Notes under the pieces: model-generated
Seen by the model: only the letters and a program-made list of their open reading frames with translations
The model's database searches: none
What the model was told of the DNA's origin: nothing
In this document: in pieces, positions 1 through 7,014 of the stretch
Numbering within the stretch: position 1 is the stretch's first letter
Layout of the letters: every line of letters starts with the position of its first letter
Assembly: GCA_021159805.1 (NCBI GenBank)
Contig: JAGHDT010000152.1
Location: 1 to 15,257, forward strand
Direction: 5' to 3'
Length of the DNA: 15,257 nt
Source: Anaerolineae bacterium
Lineage (GTDB): Bacteria; Chloroflexota; Anaerolineae; B4-G1; SLSP01
Translations under genes and position numbers: made by a program

Positions 1-61
1 TCTGGACGCAGTGTTGGGCTGCCGGGAGTATCAGTTTTCCCCCAGTGGCCCCAGGAGGATT

Positions 62-1414
62 ATGAGTCGACGCAAGTCCGCACGAGAGAATATCGCTCCG
101 CCTGAACAAGCTTATTTGGTGGGGGTAGAATGGAAGGAGATTCCCAAAGGGCGGTATGTGCCCGGTGACTGGCCGGCTGAGGAATCCATGGCTGAGTTGG
201 CCCGTTTGGCCGGCACGGCTGGTCTAGAGGTGGTCGGCTCTACGACCCAGAGGCGGCAGCGCCCCAACCCGGCGACGTTTATTGGCGCGGGCAAGGCTGA
301 GGAAATCGCCGACGAGCTGCGCTCGCGGCAGGTCGATGTGGTCGTGTTTGATGACGAGCTGGCACCACGCCACCAGCGCGGGCTGGAGAGCATCTTTGGT
401 GGCGACGTGAAGGTGATCGACCGCACCGGGCTGATTCTGGACATCTTTGCCCAACATGCCCGCACGCGGGAAGGCGCGCTGCAAGTGGAACTCGCTCAGT
501 ACAAGTACCGGTTGCCGCGCCTGACGCAGACGTGGACCGAGCAGGCATTGACGCGTCAGGCGGGTGGTCGCGCCGGTGGAAGCACAGGGGGTGTCGGCCT
601 GCGCGGTCCTGGTGAAACCAGGTTGGCGATGGACCGATTTGTGATTCGCCGGCGCATCACACAGATCAAGCGTGAATTGGAGGAAGTCCGGGCGGCACGT
701 TTGCGGCAGCGACAACAGCGGCGCCGCGAGGGTCTGCCGACGGTCGCTCTGGTAGGATATACCAATGCCGGGAAATCCACGCTGCTCAACGCGCTGAGTG
801 GATCGAGTATCTACGTGGCTAACCAACTGTTTGCCACGCTCGATCCCACGACCCGCCGTGTCACGCTGCCGGGGGGAGCTGTGATCCTGTTCACCGACAC
901 CGTCGGCTTTATCCAGAAGCTGCCAACTGACCTCATTGCGTCGTTCCGTGCGACGTTGGAAGAGGTGCTGGAGGCTGATCTTCTGGTGCACGTGATCGAC
1001 GTCAGCCATCCCCATGCCATGGATCAGGTGCGCACCGTCTATGCGACCCTCAAGGAGATCGGGGCTGATGAGCTGCCGATCATCAATGTGCTGAACAAAA
1101 TCGATCGCTTTCGGGATCCTGAGACGGCCTGCGCTTCGTTGAGCAATCTGGCGGACAGCGTCGCCGTATCGGCGCTGACCGGCCATGGGTTGGAGAACGT
1201 CCTGGCGGAGATTGAGACTGTTCTGGAATCAGATAGGCGCCGTATCGAAGTGCTGTTGCCGTTCGCTCGTGGCGATCTGGTAAGCCTCATCCACGAACGC
1301 GGACTCATTCAGGAAGAGACTCATCAGAGCGAGGGAACCTACATAGAGGCGCTGGTGCCGGATCATCTCTTGTCGCAGTTAGCTGAATTCGCGACCAGGC
1401 CCGGTGAGGAGTAA
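62..1414 (+). CDS. hflX: HflX-family ribosome-associated GTPase
   Basis: This is a cytoplasmic GTPase; family members bind the 50S subunit and split stalled ribosomes, notably under heat stress. The protein is 450 residues (E. coli HflX is 426). An N-terminal HflX domain is followed by the family linker with GPGETR at 182-187 and a basic helical segment. The G domain has G1 GYTNAGKST (232-240), G3 DTVGF (279-283), G4 NKID (345-348) and G5 SA (370-371). The frame stays open upstream to a possible ATG at 11, but the ATG at 62 has a perfect AGGAGG at 53-58, three bases before it, and starts the protein just ahead of the conserved domain, so it is preferred. The stop is six bases before rlmE, so the two are probably cotranscribed. 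The identity is very secure; the start is likely. Confidence 0.96.
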   Translation: MSRRKSARENIAPPEQAYLVGVEWKEIPKGRYVPGDWPAEESMAELARLAGTAGLEVVGSTTQRRQRPNPATFIGAGKAEEIADELRSRQVDVVVFDDELAPRHQRGLESIFGGDVKVIDRTGLILDIFAQHARTREGALQVELAQYKYRLPRLTQTWTEQALTRQAGGRAGGSTGGVGLRGPGETRLAMDRFVIRRRITQIKRELEEVRAARLRQRQQRRREGLPTVALVGYTNAGKSTLLNALSGSSIYVANQLFATLDPTTRRVTLPGGAVILFTDTVGFIQKLPTDLIASFRATLEEVLEADLLVHVIDVSHPHAMDQVRTVYATLKEIGADELPIINVLNKIDRFRDPETACASLSNLADSVAVSALTGHGLENVLAEIETVLESDRRRIEVLLPFARGDLVSLIHERGLIQEETHQSEGTYIEALVPDHLLSQLAEFATRPGEE

Positions 1415-1420
1415 GCTGAT

Positions 1421-2026
1421 ATGAGCCACTGGCGCAAACAACAGCATCTGGATCGCTACTTCCGTATGGCCAAAGAAGAGGGCTACCGGGCGCGTTCTGC
1501 TTACAAGCTGCTGCAGATTCAGGAGAAGTACCGGATTATCCGCAAGGGCAATATCGTCATCGATCTGGGGGCGGCCCCCGGCTCGTGGTGCCAGGTTGTG
1601 ACCAAGATCGTTGGTGGGCGAGGCCGGGTTATCGCTCTGGATCTGCAGCCGATTGAGCCTGTCGACGGGGTGACGATGCTTCAGGGGGATATGACCGATT
1701 CCGAGGTGCAGGCTCAGGTCATTGAGACGGCGGGACGCAAGGTCGATGTCGTGCTCAGTGACGCGGCGCCCTCAACCACGGGTATAAAGCTCCGGGATCA
1801 CGTGATCTCGATAGAGCTTGCCCGCGCAGCATTCGAGGTTGCTCAGAAGTTGCTGGTGTCCAATGGCAACATGGTCCTCAAGGTATTCGAAGGCGAGGAT
1901 CTCCCTGCCTTGATACGCGATGTCAAGCGGCTCTTCCGTCCCGTCAAAGTGCACACGCCGCCGGCGACCCGCAACGAGAGCTGGGAATCGTTCATTGTCG
2001 CACGGGGCTTCAAGGGCGACCGCTAG
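1421..2026 (+). CDS. rlmE: 23S rRNA 2'-O-methyltransferase RlmE (FtsJ/RrmJ)
   Basis: This SAM-dependent enzyme 2'-O-methylates the 23S rRNA A-loop uridine (U2552 in E. coli numbering) late in 50S assembly. It has 201 residues (E. coli 209). The family K-D-K-E tetrad is present as K29 (in SAYKLLQ), D114 (in VLSDAAPS), K154 (in VLKVFEGED) and E189 (in WESFIVARG). The SAM-binding motif I reads DLGAAPGSW. The start ATG has GGAG at 1408-1411, inside the end of hflX, with nine bases between, so translation is probably coupled to hflX. Pairing with hflX is sensible because both proteins act on the large subunit and both are heat-inducible in E. coli. No abnormal residue was found. Confidence 0.96.
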   Translation: MSHWRKQQHLDRYFRMAKEEGYRARSAYKLLQIQEKYRIIRKGNIVIDLGAAPGSWCQVVTKIVGGRGRVIALDLQPIEPVDGVTMLQGDMTDSEVQAQVIETAGRKVDVVLSDAAPSTTGIKLRDHVISIELARAAFEVAQKLLVSNGNMVLKVFEGEDLPALIRDVKRLFRPVKVHTPPATRNESWESFIVARGFKGDR

Positions 2027-2050
2027 TGCCCGCGACGCTGTTGTTATAGT

Positions 2051-4777
2051 ATGATCGCAGAATCTCTCCATCTACGCAACTTCCTATCCCACCGGGAGAC
2101 GGATCTTGATTTTCGGGGGGTGCATCTCGCCAGCCTGGTGGGTGAGAACGGCGCCGGCAAATCAGCGCTCCTGGATGCGATCACGTGGGCGGTGTGGGGC
2201 CGGTCGCGTGTACCGCACGGCCACGATGAAGATCTGGTCTACCACGGTGAGTCGGCGATGGAGGTCGAGTACCTGTTCAGAATGCCGTATGAGGACGGCG
2301 CTGAGCATCGCTGCCGCATCCTTCGTCGACGTGAGCAGCGCGGTCGGCGTGCTGTGAGTTCGGTGCTGGACTTCGAGATAGAAACCGAGGAGGGCTGGCG
2401 CATCCTCACCGCTGGCAGCATCCGCGAAACGCAGCGCCGTATCGTGGATTACCTGGGTCTTGACTACGACACGTTCGTTAACTCCGCTTATCTGCGGCAG
2501 GGCCATGCTGATGAGTTTACCGTTCAGTCCCCCGGACAGAGAAAACAAGTACTGAGTACTCTCTTGGGCCTGGATCGGTGGGTTGAGTATCAAGATCGTG
2601 TTCGCGTGAAGCTGTCCGACGCTCAAGGCGCGCTGAAAGAGGTCAACCGGCGGCTGGAGGAGACAGAGGCCGAGCTGGCGCGTCGTCCGGAGTTCGAGGC
2701 GCGGCTTGAGCAGTCAGAGGTTGAGGCCTCTGTGGCCGACGCCGTCCTGCAGCAAGCGCAGACCGAGGTGGATGAACTTACCCGAGTGCGCGAGCAGGTG
2801 CTTGCCTTTCAGCGCCAGTTGGATGACCTCGATCGCCGGTACGCGGAGGCCGAGCGCGAGTTGGCTGCGCTTTCTGTCGATCAGGAAGCCCATCAAGAAC
2901 GGTCTGCGTACTACCGGAAGCTGGTCGATCGTGCTCCGAAGATCGAGTCCCAGTATCGGGCTTACCACGATGCCCGGGTGGAGGAGAGGGTCTTTGGCCA
3001 GAGGCTGAGTCAGGCGGCCCAACTGCAGACAGAGAGGTCCGGTCTTGAGGCTCAGATCGCAGCGGCCCGCGACGCGTTGTCCGACCACCTCCGTGCCCTA
3101 GAGCGTGAGGAGACACGCCTGGAGCGGGCGGTTCGAGATGCTCGGATGCTTCTCGAACGGGATCTCAGTGACCTCAGAACTCAGGTGGCGTTGCTCACCG
3201 AGCGATTTCCCGGTGAGCGGCTGGCTGATGAGCTGCAAGTCGCTGCAGCGCGCGTTACCGAATCGGATGCTGCGGCCAAGGAGCTAGATGGTGTTCGAGC
3301 ACTGCTGCAGGAGAACGAAGTCGATCAGAGCCGGCTTCGAGAGCGGAACCGACAGCTGCGGGACAATATGGCTGAGACCAAGGCCCGGCTCGACGCGTTG
3401 GCAGTGGCCCGGGCCGACTGTCCACTGTGCGGACAGCCGCTCTCGCCCGAGCACCACCGACGCGTGCTGGCCGAGATTGAGGCCGAGGGCAAGGTTATGG
3501 GCGACGAGTTCCGCACCAAGCGTGCCGGACTCGCGGATTTGGAGCGCGGCCACCAGGCGTTGGCGTCACGTATTGAGGTGCTGACTCACCAACTACGTAC
3601 CCGTTCCGGGCAGGAGAAGGCCTTGGCCCGGCTCCAGCAGCAGATCGAGCAGGGCGATGCAGCTCGTGAGCGGGCTGCTTCACTGGAAGCACAGATTGCC
3701 GCGCTCAGCCCGCGACTGGAGTCGGCCGATTACGTCCACAATGAACGTGCCGCCCTGGCGCAGATTGTGGTGGACAAGGATGTGCTGCAGGCACGGTTAA
3801 GCACATCGGACTTCGCGCCTGAGGCACAGGCCTCATTGGTGCGCGTGAAGGATGCTGTGGCAGCGTTGGGATATGACGGCGATGCGCACGCAGCAGTTCA
3901 GCGCCGGCTTGCCGGCCTGCAGGATGCCGAGCGCGAGTACCGCGAGTTGGAGAAGGCACGCGTGGGGATGGAGGGTGAGTCCGCGGCGATTGCGCGCATT
4001 GAGGCGCAGATCACCGGCCTACGGACGCGTAGCCATCGTCTCGCAAAGGATCGAGAGGAGCAGACGGCGGCGTTGGCCGAGATCGAACCTCTGCTGGCCC
4101 GCACGCCTGTCCTGGCTCAGCAATTGACCGCCGCTCGGCGACAAGCGGTTGCGGCGCGCCAGAATGTCGGTGCTGCGAGACAGAATCTGGCGGCGTTGCT
4201 GACGCTGGAACGCCGCAGCGAGGGCGTGCGCGAGCAGCGTGCATCCCTGGCCAAGCGTGTGGTGATCTTGACGGAGCTGCGCGATGCCTTCGGCGTCAAC
4301 GGCATTCCCGCGATGATTATCGAACATGCGCTGCCGGAGTTGGAGCGTGATGCGAACCGCATCCTGCAGCTGCTGACCGGCGGCCGTATGCACGTGCGGT
4401 TTGAGACCCAGCGGGAGACCAAATCAGGCCATCTTCGCGAGACCCTGGACATTATCATCAGCGACGAGAAGGGCACGCGCCCCTACGAGGGGTTCTCCGG
4501 TGGCGAGAAGTTCCGGATCAACTTCGCGATTCGCGTGGCGCTCTCACGGATGCTGGCACGGCGCGCCGGTGTGGGGCTGCGGTCCCTCTTTGTGGATGAG
4601 GGGTTCGGGTCCCTGGATGCCGATGGGCGTCAGCGCCTCGTCGAAGCCGTCAAAGCTGTACAGAATGATTTCGACATGATCCTCGTTATCACCCACATCG
4701 CGGAGCTATGTGAGGCCTTCCCCACCCAGATTCATGTGTCCAAGAGCGACAGCGGCTCGCAGGTCGAGATCGTCTAG
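2051..4777 (+). CDS. Rad50/SbcC-like SMC-family ATPase with zinc hook
   Basis: This is the ATPase half of a Mre11-Rad50 (SbcCD) type DNA end-processing machine. It has 908 residues. Walker A GENGAGKS is at 31-38 and the Q-loop glutamine in YLRQG is Q150. A long Glu/Arg/Gln/Ala-rich coiled-coil arm follows. The zinc hook CPLC is at 457-460, followed by the returning coiled coil. The ABC signature FSGGE is at 815-819 and Walker B with the catalytic acid (FVDEGFGSLD) is at D849-E850. All ATPase and hook elements are intact. The gene starts 24 bases after rlmE, and no convincing Shine-Dalgarno precedes the ATG, which is odd for this run. No Mre11/SbcD gene is adjacent in the window. It could equally be called sbcC; the Rad50 architecture is certain, the exact subfamily less so. 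Confidence 0.93.
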   Translation: MIAESLHLRNFLSHRETDLDFRGVHLASLVGENGAGKSALLDAITWAVWGRSRVPHGHDEDLVYHGESAMEVEYLFRMPYEDGAEHRCRILRRREQRGRRAVSSVLDFEIETEEGWRILTAGSIRETQRRIVDYLGLDYDTFVNSAYLRQGHADEFTVQSPGQRKQVLSTLLGLDRWVEYQDRVRVKLSDAQGALKEVNRRLEETEAELARRPEFEARLEQSEVEASVADAVLQQAQTEVDELTRVREQVLAFQRQLDDLDRRYAEAERELAALSVDQEAHQERSAYYRKLVDRAPKIESQYRAYHDARVEERVFGQRLSQAAQLQTERSGLEAQIAAARDALSDHLRALEREETRLERAVRDARMLLERDLSDLRTQVALLTERFPGERLADELQVAAARVTESDAAAKELDGVRALLQENEVDQSRLRERNRQLRDNMAETKARLDALAVARADCPLCGQPLSPEHHRRVLAEIEAEGKVMGDEFRTKRAGLADLERGHQALASRIEVLTHQLRTRSGQEKALARLQQQIEQGDAARERAASLEAQIAALSPRLESADYVHNERAALAQIVVDKDVLQARLSTSDFAPEAQASLVRVKDAVAALGYDGDAHAAVQRRLAGLQDAEREYRELEKARVGMEGESAAIARIEAQITGLRTRSHRLAKDREEQTAALAEIEPLLARTPVLAQQLTAARRQAVAARQNVGAARQNLAALLTLERRSEGVREQRASLAKRVVILTELRDAFGVNGIPAMIIEHALPELERDANRILQLLTGGRMHVRFETQRETKSGHLRETLDIIISDEKGTRPYEGFSGGEKFRINFAIRVALSRMLARRAGVGLRSLFVDEGFGSLDADGRQRLVEAVKAVQNDFDMILVITHIAELCEAFPTQIHVSKSDSGSQVEIV

Positions 4778-4780
4778 AGC

Positions 4781-4806
4781 GGCCTGCCTGCCAGCCCAGG
4801 CAAGCC
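4781..4806 (+). terminator. 3' hairpin after the rad50-like gene
   Basis: GGCCTGCCTG (4781-4790) pairs with CAGGCAAGCC (4797-4806): nine pairs with one C-A mismatch and a six-base loop, starting four bases after the stop codon. No T-run follows, so it is a hairpin in terminator position, not a canonical intrinsic terminator. Confidence 0.4.
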
Positions 4807-4822
4807 ATGGATGGTCAGGTAG

Positions 4823-5135
4823 TGTCTACAGTGAGCCCCATGTGTTGGACCACGAAAGGGGCAAAACTAGTGGGAGTTTCATCTTAACAGACCAAGGTTA
4901 CCATGCTTTGATGGACTTCACCAGGAACGGTATAGTTCAGGCTCTGATGCGGCCGCTCGTCATTGCAGAAGGCGGAGTGGCGCTGGAGACCAGCCTCCAG
5001 ATCAGGCTCCGTGGCGTAGTCGCGCAGGTAGCTGTCTTCGACCTTGAGCGACCGCCAGAAGCGCTCGATATGGTATGCTCCGCAAGCCATAAAGATGTTG
5101 ACATTCGGCGCCCGATCCACACTTTGGCCGGCCGA
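4823..5135 (-). mobile_element. Truncated IS3-family insertion sequence (right end only)
   Basis: The remnant lies in the gap between the convergent rad50-like and rlmD-type genes. Its outer edge, TGTCTACAGTGAGCCCC followed by ATGTGTTGGAC (4823-4850), has the TG...CA terminus and the CCCC-spacer-GTTGGAC layout that I associate with IS3/IS150-group ends. Just inside, on the minus strand, lies the C-terminal part of the transposase. The left end, the first orf and most of the transposase catalytic core are absent, so the element is dead. The inner boundary near 5135 is estimated from where transposase similarity fades; target duplications cannot be assessed because only one end survives. Confidence 0.72.
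4884..5129 (-). pseudogene. IS3-family transposase (OrfB) C-terminal remnant
   Basis: The translated fragment contains IERFWRSLKVEDSYLRDY, then an ERPHQSL motif, the hallmark of the C-terminal part of the IS3-family DDE transposase (rve/integrase core). Only about 80 residues remain; the first two catalytic acidic residues and the helix-turn-helix are missing. The segment just before IERFW reads NVNIFMACGAYH where family members usually run from DN(I/V)F straight into (V/I)ERLWRS, suggesting a small internal insertion or local degeneration. No start codon or ribosome site belongs to it. It is in frame with the end of the upstream rlmD-type gene, separated by that gene's TGA and 14-17 codons. 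It is unlikely to be expressed as a functional protein. Confidence 0.78.
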
Positions 5136-5171
5136 CTGGCGTGTGACACGTTTGAAGCTGTTTGTCCCCGT

Positions 5172-6404
5172 TCAGCGCACCAAGAGGGCGACATTCTCAA
5201 TGTGATACGTCTGTGGGAAGAGGTCCACGGGCTGGACCCATTCGAGCGAGTATCCATATTTGACCAGCCGGCTGCAGTCACGGGCCAGCGTGGCCGGATC
5301 GCAGGAGACGTAGACGATGCGTTCCGGGCTGTGCTCGGCCAGCGCATCCACCACCTCGGGCTCAAGACCGGTACGCGGCGGATCCACCAGGACAGCGTGG
5401 ATCTTTCTGCTGACTTCGTGGATCATCGTCAGGACTGTGCCTTCCAGGAGGGTCACGTTGTCGAGATGCGCCAGGTTGTGGCGGGCGTCGGCCACCGCCG
5501 GTGGGTTGACCTCGATACCGGTGACGGAACTGGCCTCTTCGGCGATAAAGGCGGTGAACAACCCGACGCCGCAGTAGGCGTCCACGACGTGTTCGTGGCC
5601 CTTAAGATCTAGTGCTCCCATCACAATGTTGACCAGTTGGGCCGCTTGTGCAGAGTTGACCTGGAAGAAGCTGGTCGCTGAGATGCGGAACTCCCGGTCA
5701 TGTACGTGCTCAAGGATATAGTCCAGCCCGACAAGTGGCGCGACAGCATCATCGTGACGTATCTGTACGATGGAGACCGGGAAGTCGACCTCCAGCGAGG
5801 GAGACTCCTCCTCTCTTGCCTGTAGGAGCAGCATCAGGCTGCCGGTGGCGGTTCCGGCGCGCAGCTCCAACCATTCCAGTTCAGGGTAGACCATGTCAAG
5901 GGATTGGAAGAGCTGGCTCAGCAAGGGGTGGAGGATGAGACAGTCCTTGATGGGATAGACGTTGTGACTGCGTGCAGCCAAGAACCCCAACCGACCGTCA
6001 GGGTCCACACGGAAGAGGGCGTGGTTGCGGTATTCCCAGCCGACCTCGTTCGGGATAGGCTCGAACACGGGCGGACTCTCGAACTTGCCGATGCGCTGTA
6101 ATTGATCAACCGTGACCAGGCCTTTCATACGCGCTTGGACGGTGGTATCGATGTGTTGCCATTGGCAGCCGCCGCACTTGCTGTAACCGAAGTATGGACA
6201 GCGCGGTTCGACCCGCGCCGGCGAGGGTTCCAGCACCTCAATAAGCCTTGCCCTCGCATAGCGCTTGCGGTCGTCGGTAATCTCGGCACGCACCTGTTCA
6301 CCTGGAATCGCATAGGGCACGAAGATCGCGCGTCCCTTGTGGCGTCCGATCGCGTCTCCACCGTGTGCCATACTGTCGAGTTTCAGAGTTATCGTGTCAG
6401 TCAT
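5172..6404 (-). CDS. 23S rRNA (uracil-5-)-methyltransferase, RlmD/RlmCD/TrmA family
   Basis: This enzyme makes 5-methyluridine in RNA using SAM. It has 410 residues. An N-terminal TRAM domain (about 1-60) is followed by iron-sulfur cysteines C69, C77, C80 and C155, which suggest a [4Fe-4S] cluster as in RlmD. The SAM motif DAYCGVGLF is at 275-283 and DPPRTG at 341-346. The catalytic nucleophile C368 lies in VSCDPATLARD, and the general base is probably E403 in HIENVALL. The protein ends normally despite the adjoining IS remnant. The start ATG has AAGGAA at 6411-6416, six bases away. It is transcribed divergently from rpsO. The cluster cysteines favour a 23S rRNA target (U1939 and/or U747) over tRNA; which site is modified cannot be read from the sequence. 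Confidence 0.93.
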   Translation of the reverse strand: MTDTITLKLDSMAHGGDAIGRHKGRAIFVPYAIPGEQVRAEITDDRKRYARARLIEVLEPSPARVEPRCPYFGYSKCGGCQWQHIDTTVQARMKGLVTVDQLQRIGKFESPPVFEPIPNEVGWEYRNHALFRVDPDGRLGFLAARSHNVYPIKDCLILHPLLSQLFQSLDMVYPELEWLELRAGTATGSLMLLLQAREEESPSLEVDFPVSIVQIRHDDAVAPLVGLDYILEHVHDREFRISATSFFQVNSAQAAQLVNIVMGALDLKGHEHVVDAYCGVGLFTAFIAEEASSVTGIEVNPPAVADARHNLAHLDNVTLLEGTVLTMIHEVSRKIHAVLVDPPRTGLEPEVVDALAEHSPERIVYVSCDPATLARDCSRLVKYGYSLEWVQPVDLFPQTYHIENVALLVR

Positions 6405-6431
6405 TCCTGATTCCTTGGGTTAAGCTCCTCT

Positions 6432-6478
6432 GTGTGGGCCCACACCGTGGGCGCCGGATTGCTGTCCGGCAGGGTGTG
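6432..6478 (-). promoter_or_regulatory. Structured leader of the rlmD-type gene
   Basis: Between the probable promoter and the gene lie a perfect 14-base palindrome GTGTGGGCCCACAC (6432-6445) and a six-pair hairpin GCCGGA/TCCGGC (6453-6458 with 6465-6470). A CACACC/GGTGTG helix (6441-6446 with 6473-6478) could enclose the latter. The enclosing helix and the palindrome share 6441-6445, so they exclude each other. A regulatory role is inference. Confidence 0.4.
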
Positions 6479-6516
6479 CCATTCGGGGAGCGTGTGCGCT
6501 CATGATGGTGGCTTTC

Positions 6517-6522
6517 ATTATA
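6517..6522 (-). promoter_or_regulatory. Probable -10 box for the rlmD-type gene
   Basis: A perfect TATAAT is read on the minus strand about 113 bases before the gene start. The hexamer at -35 distance is poor (CTTCCA), so the assignment rests mostly on the -10 box and position. It lies back to back with the rpsO promoter. Confidence 0.42.
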
Positions 6523-6546
6523 GCGCATTGCATCAGGCCTGGAAGG

Positions 6547-6574
6547 TTGCCAAAATGGCCTTACGTGGTATACT
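6547..6574 (+). promoter_or_regulatory. rpsO(-pnp) promoter
   Basis: TTGCCA (6547-6552), a 16-base spacer and TATACT (6569-6574) form a strong sigma-70-type promoter. TGG directly before the -10 box gives an extended -10 element. The expected transcription start is near 6581, leaving a leader of about 65 bases before rpsO. No convincing second promoter was found before pnp, so this one probably serves both genes. Confidence 0.72.
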
Positions 6575-6594
6575 GCCCGATAAGTTGACCACTG

Positions 6595-6622
6595 ACCGAC
6601 ACGCTATGGACGATTGGTCGGT
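6595..6622 (+). promoter_or_regulatory. rpsO leader hairpin next to the ribosome site
   Basis: ACCGAC (6595-6600) pairs with GTCGGT (6617-6622) around a 16-base loop, ending eight bases before the AAGGAG ribosome site at 6631-6636. S15 represses its own mRNA through leader structures in several bacteria, and this position would suit such control. The RNA forms differ widely between phyla, so the regulatory role is inference. Confidence 0.4.
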
Positions 6623-6645
6623 TCTCTATTAAGGAGTCGGAAGTC

Positions 6646-6912
6646 GTGCTAACAAAAGAACGAAAAGAACAGATTATGCAGGAATATGCGATGACGCCCA
6701 ATGACACGGGATCGACGGAGGTTCAGGTTGCGCTGCTGACGTATCGTATCGCGGATCTGACTGAGCACCTCAAGGTGCATAAACATGATGAGCATTCGCG
6801 CTATGGTTTGCTCAAGATGGTTGGTCATCGCCGACGACATCTGGGCTATCTTCGGAAGAAGGATGCACAGCGTTATCGATCGTTGATTCAACGCCTGGGC
6901 CTGCGCAGGTAG
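6646..6912 (+). CDS. rpsO: 30S ribosomal protein S15
   Basis: S15 is a primary 16S rRNA-binding protein that nucleates assembly of the 30S platform and forms bridge contacts with 23S rRNA. The 88-residue product (E. coli 89) is full length and shows the S15 features: the GSTEVQVALLTYRI segment, the LTEHLKVHKHDEHSR loop region, GLLKMVGHRRRHLGYLRKKD, and a C-terminal RYRSLIQRLGLRR. The start codon is GTG, with AAGGAG at 6631-6636, nine bases upstream. It is followed by pnp after 264 bases, the conserved rpsO-pnp order. Nothing is missing. Confidence 0.97.
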   Translation: MLTKERKEQIMQEYAMTPNDTGSTEVQVALLTYRIADLTEHLKVHKHDEHSRYGLLKMVGHRRRHLGYLRKKDAQRYRSLIQRLGLRR

Positions 6913-6939
6913 ACCTCGTATCGCTCAGAAGGTGGCTAA

Positions 6940-7014
6940 GGTAGTCAGTGAAAGACGGGTGGAGATGGGAGAATCCCCTCTCTACTGGTCTTTCTTTGGT
7001 AATAGGGTAGTCAG
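6940..7014 (+). repeat. 9-base direct repeats flanking a long hairpin
   Basis: GGTAGTCAG occurs at 6940-6948 and again at 7006-7014, on either side of the 45-base hairpin at 6950-6994. GCTAAG also occurs twice nearby (6935-6940 and 7014-7019). The arrangement could be a duplicated leader segment or the footprint of a tiny palindromic insertion with a target duplication. Neither is proven. Confidence 0.5.
6950..6994 (+). promoter_or_regulatory. Long rpsO-pnp intergenic hairpin, possible RNase III site
   Basis: Bases 6950-6970 pair with 6974-6994 around a GAA loop: 19 pairs, two of them G-T, interrupted by one G-G and one T-C mismatch. In E. coli, RNase III cleaves a long stem-loop in this spacer and PNPase then destabilises its own message. 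The position and near-continuous double strand fit the same role. A moderately T-rich TTTCTTTGG at its 3' edge leaves partial termination of rpsO transcripts as an alternative. Confidence 0.5.

Noticed and set aside
1..65. Possible end of an upstream gene whose TGA (63-65) overlaps the hflX ATG as ATGA
   Set aside because: Only about 20 open codons are visible and they show no recognisable protein family. A second frame is open as well, so the choice is not supported.
224..1186. Long minus-strand ORF across hflX
   Set aside because: It is opposite a well-matched GTPase gene and has no family motifs; it is a shadow of high-GC codon use.
2045..2050. TATAGT directly before the rad50 ATG as a -10 box
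   Set aside because: Transcription would start inside the coding region and no -35 element is present.
4710..5612. 300-codon plus-strand ORF spanning the end of rad50, the IS remnant and rlmD
   Set aside because: It crosses two genes and the IS remnant antisense or out of frame; all recognisable motifs are in the other frames.
6432..6632. Small plus-strand ORF of 66 codons before rpsO
   Set aside because: It runs through both divergent promoters and the rpsO leader hairpin and ends at the rpsO ribosome site. Its start lies upstream of the rpsO transcription start.
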